Shown here one piece after another: positions 7,388 through 11,400 of a stretch of 11,400 bases of DNA. Origin of the DNA: DAOVDI01 sp965373045 (GTDB lineage: Bacteria > Acidobacteriota > Aminicenantia > Aminicenantales > Aminicenantaceae); contig CBDVEQ010000077.1 in NCBI GenBank assembly GCA_965373045.1, positions 1 through 11,400 on the forward strand, written 5' to 3'. Numbering within the stretch: position 1 is the first letter of the stretch; every line of letters begins with the position of its first letter. The notes beneath the pieces were generated by a model. It had not been told where the DNA came from, did no database searches, and worked only from the letters and a program-made list of their open reading frames with translations. Both the position numbers and the translations under genes were made by a program.

Positions 7388-8050
7388 GTGAAATTTAATA
7401 TGACCCGCAAGAGGATAACGTGTGCAATTTTCTTCCTGATTATGATATTACCTGGACAGATGACAGGTGAAAGTGCATCAGAACAAGGCCTATTATCCAT
7501 TTATTTTGGAGACGAGAAAGTTGGATATGAAGAGTATATCTGGACCAGCTATGCAGAGGGATATACGCTGCAAGTGAGAGGAAGGATAGACAAACCTGTC
7601 CCACTTATTCTGGATAAACTTATTATCCGTCTGAACAAGAACTTCATCCCTCTAGAGTATTATTTCAAAGGAACCATCAGCGGCTTCGAGCAGGAGATCA
7701 GTAGTTCCATTGATGATGGGTTAGTTGACAACCGCATTTATATTGCCGGACAGGAACAGAAGGCGTCTGTCCGGATTAAAAGAGATGCTTTTTTATTGCC
7801 CAATTCGATTTTTTCGCCATATATGGTTTTGAGTAAAAAATACGTATGCTCACTTGAAGAAAAAATTGATCTTTCCGCTTATATTATTCCACAACTCGAG
7901 GAGCTTTTCAGCCTGGAGCCTGCAGAGGATTCTGCCTGTTCCCTTATCATACAGTTCAACACGACCTCTATTGAACTGGAAACGGATAGAACAGGTTCTC
8001 TAAAAGCGTTGTTTATTCCATCCCAAAAGATCAAAGTTATTCATAATTAA
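7388..8050 (+). CDS. Unrecognised exported protein, predicted beta-rich
   Basis: I do not recognise a family for this protein of 220 residues (GTG 7388) or 216 residues (ATG 7400). Neither start has a clear Shine-Dalgarno sequence. It opens with a signal-peptide-like segment: basic MTRKR, a hydrophobic core ITCAIFFLIMILPG, and a possible cleavage near GESA/SE. The signal lacks a lipobox cysteine, so it is likely a secreted, not lipidated, protein. The mature part has alternating hydrophobic-polar strands, such as LSIYFGDEKVGYEEYIW, KLIIRLNKNFIPLEYYFKG and SLIIQFNTTSIELETD, with no obvious catalytic residues. A DUF3108-like or other envelope beta-sandwich/barrel domain is possible but unproven. 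It follows the YbjQ gene by 8 bases and so probably ends the sigma-factor operon. Confidence 0.8.
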   Translation: MKFNMTRKRITCAIFFLIMILPGQMTGESASEQGLLSIYFGDEKVGYEEYIWTSYAEGYTLQVRGRIDKPVPLILDKLIIRLNKNFIPLEYYFKGTISGFEQEISSSIDDGLVDNRIYIAGQEQKASVRIKRDAFLLPNSIFSPYMVLSKKYVCSLEEKIDLSAYIIPQLEELFSLEPAEDSACSLIIQFNTTSIELETDRTGSLKALFIPSQKIKVIHN

Positions 8051-8054
8051 CATC

Positions 8055-8082
8055 TTGTCTGAATCTTCCTGTTGTCTTGAAT
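8055..8082 (+). repeat. Short imperfect direct repeat upstream of accA
   Basis: TTGTCTGAAT (8055-8064) is repeated as TTGTCTTGAAT (8072-8082), differing by one inserted T, with start points 17 bases apart. The spacing, close to one and a half helical turns, could suit a regulator upstream of accA, but two short copies in AT-rich DNA can occur by chance. Confidence 0.3.
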
Positions 8083-8098
8083 TAATTACTTTAAACAA

Positions 8099-8127
8099 TT
8101 AGAATAGATAAATCCCCTTTTTATAAT
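8099..8127 (+). promoter_or_regulatory. Candidate sigma-70-type promoter for accA
   Basis: A perfect TATAAT lies at 8122-8127. Seventeen bases upstream is TTAGAA (8099-8104), a 3-of-6 match to the -35 consensus. Transcription from it would start near 8133-8136, at or just before the accA ATG at 8137. It sits in the longest gap (86 bases) between genes after the window start, between the sigma-factor block and the accA-hisS-aspS block, where a promoter is expected. Confidence 0.45.
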
Positions 8128-8136
8128 CGAAATCAC

Positions 8137-9093
8137 ATGGAAAAAGAAAAAGATTTTTATCAGTTGGAAAAAAATATCATTGAGATAAAACAGAAGATCG
8201 ATGATCTGCAGGAGAGCGAAGATCCCTCAAAAGAGGATAAAATTGCGCGCCTCCGCACAAAAATTGAGAAAGAATGGGCCGGAATCGCGCCTGAATTGAC
8301 ACCTTTTCATTTCGTCCAGGTCGCGCGGCATCCCCAGAGGCCTTATACACTGGATTATATTGATGCCCTTTTTAAGGATTTTATAGAGCTTCATGGAGAC
8401 CGTCGAGCCGGAGACGATCCTGCCCTTATTGCGGGGTTTGGATTTTACAAGGGGAAAACAACGGCTGTTATCGGGCATCAAAAAGGACGGTCGACGCGAA
8501 ACAGGCTCATGAGAAATTTTGGACAACCCAGTCCCGAAGGTTATCGAAAGGCCCTGCGGATCATGAAGCTGGCCGAAAAATTCGGCTTTCCGGTGGTTAC
8601 TTTGATCGATACTCCCGGGGCTTATCCAGGTATTCAGGCAGAGGAACGAGGACAAGCAGAGGCTATTGCTAACAACCTCAAGGAAATTTCCCTTTTAAGG
8701 GTCCCTGTTGTCAATATCGTCATCGGAGAAGGAGGAAGTGGCGGCGCTCTTGCCGTGGGAGTAGGAGATGCTATCCTGATGCTCCAGTATTCCTTCTATT
8801 CTGTCATTTCCCCGGAGGGCTGTGCCGCCATTCTCTGGAAGGACCAGGGTGCTGTCAAAAAGGCTGCGGAAAATCTTAAGTTTTTGGCCAAGGACCTGAA
8901 GGGATTCGGCATTATTGATGAGATCATCCCCGAACCTCCAGGCGGGGCTCATGTTGATTATGAAACAATGTTTAAAAACCTGGACAGGTCTCTACAGAAA
9001 ACACTGAGTAGACTGGAAAAGAAAACAGTCGAGGAGATGCTTAACGAAAGATACGAGAAATTCAGGCAGATAGGCATCTATGAAGAGAAATGA
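8137..9093 (+). CDS. accA: Acetyl-CoA carboxylase carboxyltransferase subunit alpha
   Basis: AccA and AccD form the carboxyltransferase that moves the carboxyl group from biotin to acetyl-CoA, giving malonyl-CoA for fatty-acid synthesis. The 318 residues match the usual length. A coiled N-terminal helix region (LEKNIIEIKQKIDDLQ) is followed by RPYTLDYIDALFKDFIELHGDR, IGHQKGRSTRNRLMRNFGQP, TLIDTPGAYPG and the oxyanion-type glycine loop GEGGSGGALAVG (from G197), all hallmarks of AccA. No ribosome-binding site is visible before ATG 8137, whereas a candidate promoter lies immediately upstream. accD is not in the window, so subunit balance must be achieved across loci. The stop overlaps the hisS start (ATGA). 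Confidence 0.97.
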   Translation: MEKEKDFYQLEKNIIEIKQKIDDLQESEDPSKEDKIARLRTKIEKEWAGIAPELTPFHFVQVARHPQRPYTLDYIDALFKDFIELHGDRRAGDDPALIAGFGFYKGKTTAVIGHQKGRSTRNRLMRNFGQPSPEGYRKALRIMKLAEKFGFPVVTLIDTPGAYPGIQAEERGQAEAIANNLKEISLLRVPVVNIVIGEGGSGGALAVGVGDAILMLQYSFYSVISPEGCAAILWKDQGAVKKAAENLKFLAKDLKGFGIIDEIIPEPPGGAHVDYETMFKNLDRSLQKTLSRLEKKTVEEMLNERYEKFRQIGIYEEK

Positions 9094-10355
9094 ATGATCA
9101 GGCAAAAAAAAAGCAGATAAACGCTATAAAGGGAACAAAAGATATTCTTCCGGATGAAGTCTGGAAATGGCAGAAGCTGGAGACTGAAGCGAGGCTTGTA
9201 TTTGAACGGTATGGATACAGAGAAATACGCACACCTGTTTTTGAAGCCACAGAGCTGTTCATCAAAGGAACAGGTTCGACGACCGATATCGTTACTAAAG
9301 AAATGTACACATTTGTCGACAAGGGGGGGCGGTCTATTACCTTGCGGCCGGAATACACCCCTTCGGTTGTGCGATCCATCATTGAAAACAGGCTGAACCT
9401 TCAGCCTCAGCCGCTAAGGTTTTATTTTATCGGGCCGATGTTCCGTTATGATAAACCGCAGAAGGGACGTTATCGTCAATTCCACCAGATAGATATTGAA
9501 GTTTTTGGGGAGAAGGATCCAGCGATCGATGCCGAGATCATGGAAATGGCAAAGAATCTTCTCACAAGAATGGGAGTGACAGATACAGATGTTTTAGTCA
9601 ATTCAGTTGGCTGTCAGACCTGCCGGCCGGGTTATCGCGAGAAACTGAAACAAAAAGCAGAAGAGTCCCGCTCCCGGCTCTGCCCGGACTGTCAGAGAAA
9701 AATCGACACCAATCCTTTGAGGATCTTTGACTGTAAAGTTGAAGCATGTAGTGAAATTTCCATAGAGTTTCCCAAAATAACAGATTTTCTCTGTCCCGAG
9801 TGCGATAAGCATTTTAAACAATTCTGTAAATATCTGGATGCGTTTGATATTCCATACTCCATTGAGCCGCGTCTTGTCCGCGGACTTGATTATTATACAA
9901 AGACCACTTTTGAATTCTCCTCCCGAAGTCTGGGTGCCCAGGATGCTGTCCTTGGCGGCGGCAGATATGATGATATGATGAAGGAATTCGGCGGTCCTGA
10001 TATCTGCGGTACTGGTTTTGCTGTGGGAGTGGAAAGGCTCCTTTCCATTGTTTCTGTGGAAGAGAAGCAGAAGGAATGGTTGTATCTCATTTATCTGGGG
10101 GATGAGGCTAAAGCAGCCGCAATGGAAGTGGCAAGGTTTCTGAGGGAAAATGGAGTTGAGTGCCTTGTTGAATACCGGGAGCGAAGCCTGAGAAATCAAA
10201 TGAGTCGCGCCAATAAACTGAATGCAGCCTGGGTACTGATAATCGGTGAGGATGAAGTCAAAAAAGGAACTTTCCAGCTTAAAAACATGAAGACTGCCCA
10301 TCAGGCTACCGTGACTAAGGAAGAGATCCTCAAGCATATCCGCAGGACGAATTAG
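9090..10355 (+). CDS. hisS: Histidyl-tRNA synthetase (class II), cysteine-rich insertion type
   Basis: HisRS charges tRNA-His as a homodimer. The 421 residues show GTKDILPDE at the N-terminus, motif 1 ending LRPEYTPSVVR, motif 2 FRYDKPQKGRYRQFHQ (F118 onward), the histidine-specific block VRGLDYYT (263-270), motif 3 in GGGRYDDM...GFAVGVERLL, and a C-terminal anticodon-binding domain. Between motif 2 and the histidine block it carries nine cysteines: C175, C178, C198, C201, C215, C220, C235, C238 and C246. Four of the pairs are CxxC or Cx4C. This resembles the cysteine-containing HisRS form found in many non-enterobacterial species and could bind zinc. The ATG at 9090 overlaps the accA stop by four bases and has GAAGAGAA just upstream. 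An in-frame extension is not needed, since homology starts near residue 10. Confidence 0.97.
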   Translation: MNDQAKKKQINAIKGTKDILPDEVWKWQKLETEARLVFERYGYREIRTPVFEATELFIKGTGSTTDIVTKEMYTFVDKGGRSITLRPEYTPSVVRSIIENRLNLQPQPLRFYFIGPMFRYDKPQKGRYRQFHQIDIEVFGEKDPAIDAEIMEMAKNLLTRMGVTDTDVLVNSVGCQTCRPGYREKLKQKAEESRSRLCPDCQRKIDTNPLRIFDCKVEACSEISIEFPKITDFLCPECDKHFKQFCKYLDAFDIPYSIEPRLVRGLDYYTKTTFEFSSRSLGAQDAVLGGGRYDDMMKEFGGPDICGTGFAVGVERLLSIVSVEEKQKEWLYLIYLGDEAKAAAMEVARFLRENGVECLVEYRERSLRNQMSRANKLNAAWVLIIGEDEVKKGTFQLKNMKTAHQATVTKEEILKHIRRTN

Positions 10356-10366
10356 CCGAGTCCTGC
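10342..10366 (+). repeat. Perfect 7-bp inverted repeat over the hisS stop codon
   Basis: GCAGGAC (10342-10348) and GTCCTGC (10360-10366) are perfect complements with an 11-base loop that contains the hisS TAG (10353-10355). No T-tract follows, so this is not a standard intrinsic terminator. The aspS Shine-Dalgarno sequence begins seven bases downstream. It could be an RNA processing or stability element, or chance. Confidence 0.45.
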
Positions 10367-10384
10367 ATTACAAAGGACAGAATA

Positions 10385-11400
10385 ATGGAATCCCTGAATT
10401 TAACTGAATGGAAAAAAACGATGTACTGCGGCGAACTGCATGCGGCACATGTCGGGAAAAAGGTTACCTTGTTTGGATGGGTTCACCGGTTCAGAGATAT
10501 GGGGAGTCTGATTTTTATCGATCTTAGAGACAGAGAGGGCTTGATACAGATCGTGGTTTCGGGCGAGGATAAAGAATTGCTGGCCAAAGCAAGAAATACC
10601 CGAATGGAAACGGTTCTGGGCGTCAGGGGGGTTGTAGAAGAGCGGGGAGAAAAAGATAAAAACCCGCGGATTTCGACAGGGGAGGTCGAAGTCAGGGCCA
10701 AGGATATGATCATTTTTAACACAGCAGATGTTTCGCCATTTGTTGTGTCGGATCCTGTCCAGGCCTCAGAAGAGCTCCGTTTCAAATATCGATACCTGGA
10801 CTTACGCCGGCCTTCCATGCAGAAAAATTTGAAGCTGCGTCATCAGGCAGCGATCAAAACCCGAAATTATTTTAATGATAAGGGATTTTATGAGATAGAG
10901 ACCCCATTCCTGACCAAATCCACACCAGAGGGCGCCCGAGATTATCTTGTGCCCAGTCGGATGTATAAAGGACGGTTTTTTGCCTTGCCTCAATCTCCAC
11001 AGCTTTTTAAACAGTTACTCATGATCTCCGGATTTGACCGCTATTTTCAGATCGTTCGTTGTTTTAGAGACGAAGATCTGAGGGCCGATAGACAGCCGGA
11101 GTTCACTCAGATAGATGTGGAAATGAGCTTTGTTGAGATGGCGGATATTTTTGATCTGACGGAAAACCTGATGGTAGAACTTTTCGGGCTCATCGATATT
11201 TCTGTCTCCAGCCCGTTTCCTAGGCTTACTTATGAGGAAAGCATATCAAGGTTCGGGACAGACAAGCCGGATCTGAGATTCGGGATGGAGATCAGTGACT
11301 TGACTGAGACTGGAAAACAGGTTGGTTCCCGGATTATTCAGGATGCTATTGCTTCAGGTTCTTTTTTAAAGGCGCTTGTGGTTAAAAGAGCCGGCAATCT
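10385..11400 (+). CDS. aspS: Aspartyl-tRNA synthetase (class II), truncated by the window edge
   Basis: AspRS charges tRNA-Asp. The frame is open from ATG 10385 to the last base, giving 338 residues of an expected ~590. AAGGA at 10373-10377, seven bases upstream, supports this ATG over the ATG at 10421. The N-terminal OB-fold anticodon domain (about 13-120) has TLFGWVHRFRDMGSLIFIDLRD. The catalytic core shows TPEGARDYLVPSR (180-192), QSPQLFKQLLM and motif 2 FRDEDLRADRQPEFTQID (227-244). The last residues (RFGTDKPDLRFGMEI onward) enter the GAD insertion domain, which marks this as the long bacterial type. Motif 3 lies beyond the window. At the position equivalent to Escherichia coli Leu30 it has Met39, not the His linked to non-discriminating enzymes. 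It follows hisS by 29 bases. Confidence 0.97.
   Translation, partial: MESLNLTEWKKTMYCGELHAAHVGKKVTLFGWVHRFRDMGSLIFIDLRDREGLIQIVVSGEDKELLAKARNTRMETVLGVRGVVEERGEKDKNPRISTGEVEVRAKDMIIFNTADVSPFVVSDPVQASEELRFKYRYLDLRRPSMQKNLKLRHQAAIKTRNYFNDKGFYEIETPFLTKSTPEGARDYLVPSRMYKGRFFALPQSPQLFKQLLMISGFDRYFQIVRCFRDEDLRADRQPEFTQIDVEMSFVEMADIFDLTENLMVELFGLIDISVSSPFPRLTYEESISRFGTDKPDLRFGMEISDLTETGKQVGSRIIQDAIASGSFLKALVVKRAGN

Noticed and set aside
9603..10337. Long minus-strand open frame (244 codons) opposite hisS
   Set aside because: The plus-strand frame carries all HisRS motifs across this stretch, and the reverse translation shows no recognisable domain.

Overview
The window reads as a bacterial housekeeping region. 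It is densely packed, and every recognisable gene lies on the + strand with gaps usually below 60 bases or with short overlaps. Base composition is balanced to slightly AT-rich by eye. No tRNA, rRNA, CRISPR array, insertion sequence or phage gene was seen. The MEP-pathway genes, the bacterial-type synthetases and the zinc-finger anti-sigma factor are clearly bacterial. The phylum cannot be fixed from the sequence alone. A deep-branching non-Firmicute such as Aminicenantes/Acidobacteriota or a Desulfobacterota-like lineage is a low-confidence guess.

Layout. Bases 1-72 hold the C-terminal tail of an upstream, probably membrane-anchored protein. After a gene-free stretch comes radA (200-1555), a YacL-type membrane PIN/TRAM protein (1577-2557), ispD (2563-3228), ispF (3218-3703, TTG start inside ispD), gltX (3705-5207) and rlmB (5225-5950). 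A second block follows: an ECF-type sigma factor (6001-6600), a zinc-finger transmembrane anti-sigma factor (6622-7068), a YbjQ-family protein (7065-7379) and an unrecognised exported protein (7388-8050). After an 86-base gap with a candidate promoter come accA (8137-9093), hisS (9090-10355) and the first 338 codons of aspS (10385 to the window edge).

How it fits together. The first block keeps the order of the Bacillus cluster radA-disA-yacL-ispD-ispF-gltX-cysE-cysS-mrnC-rlmB-yacP-sigH, but without disA, cysE, cysS, mrnC and yacP. A sigma factor still follows rlmB, where Bacillus has sigH. The genes cover recombinational repair (RadA), isoprenoid precursor synthesis (IspD/IspF), tRNA charging (GluRS, HisRS, AspRS), 23S rRNA methylation (RlmB) and fatty-acid initiation (AccA).

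The least understood part is the sigma/anti-sigma/YbjQ/exported-protein block at 6001-8050. It looks like a compact signalling unit inserted in, or evolved within, a housekeeping operon. No clearly novel large system is visible. The best leads are that block, a possible leaderless accA promoter, and a perfect inverted repeat over the hisS stop codon.
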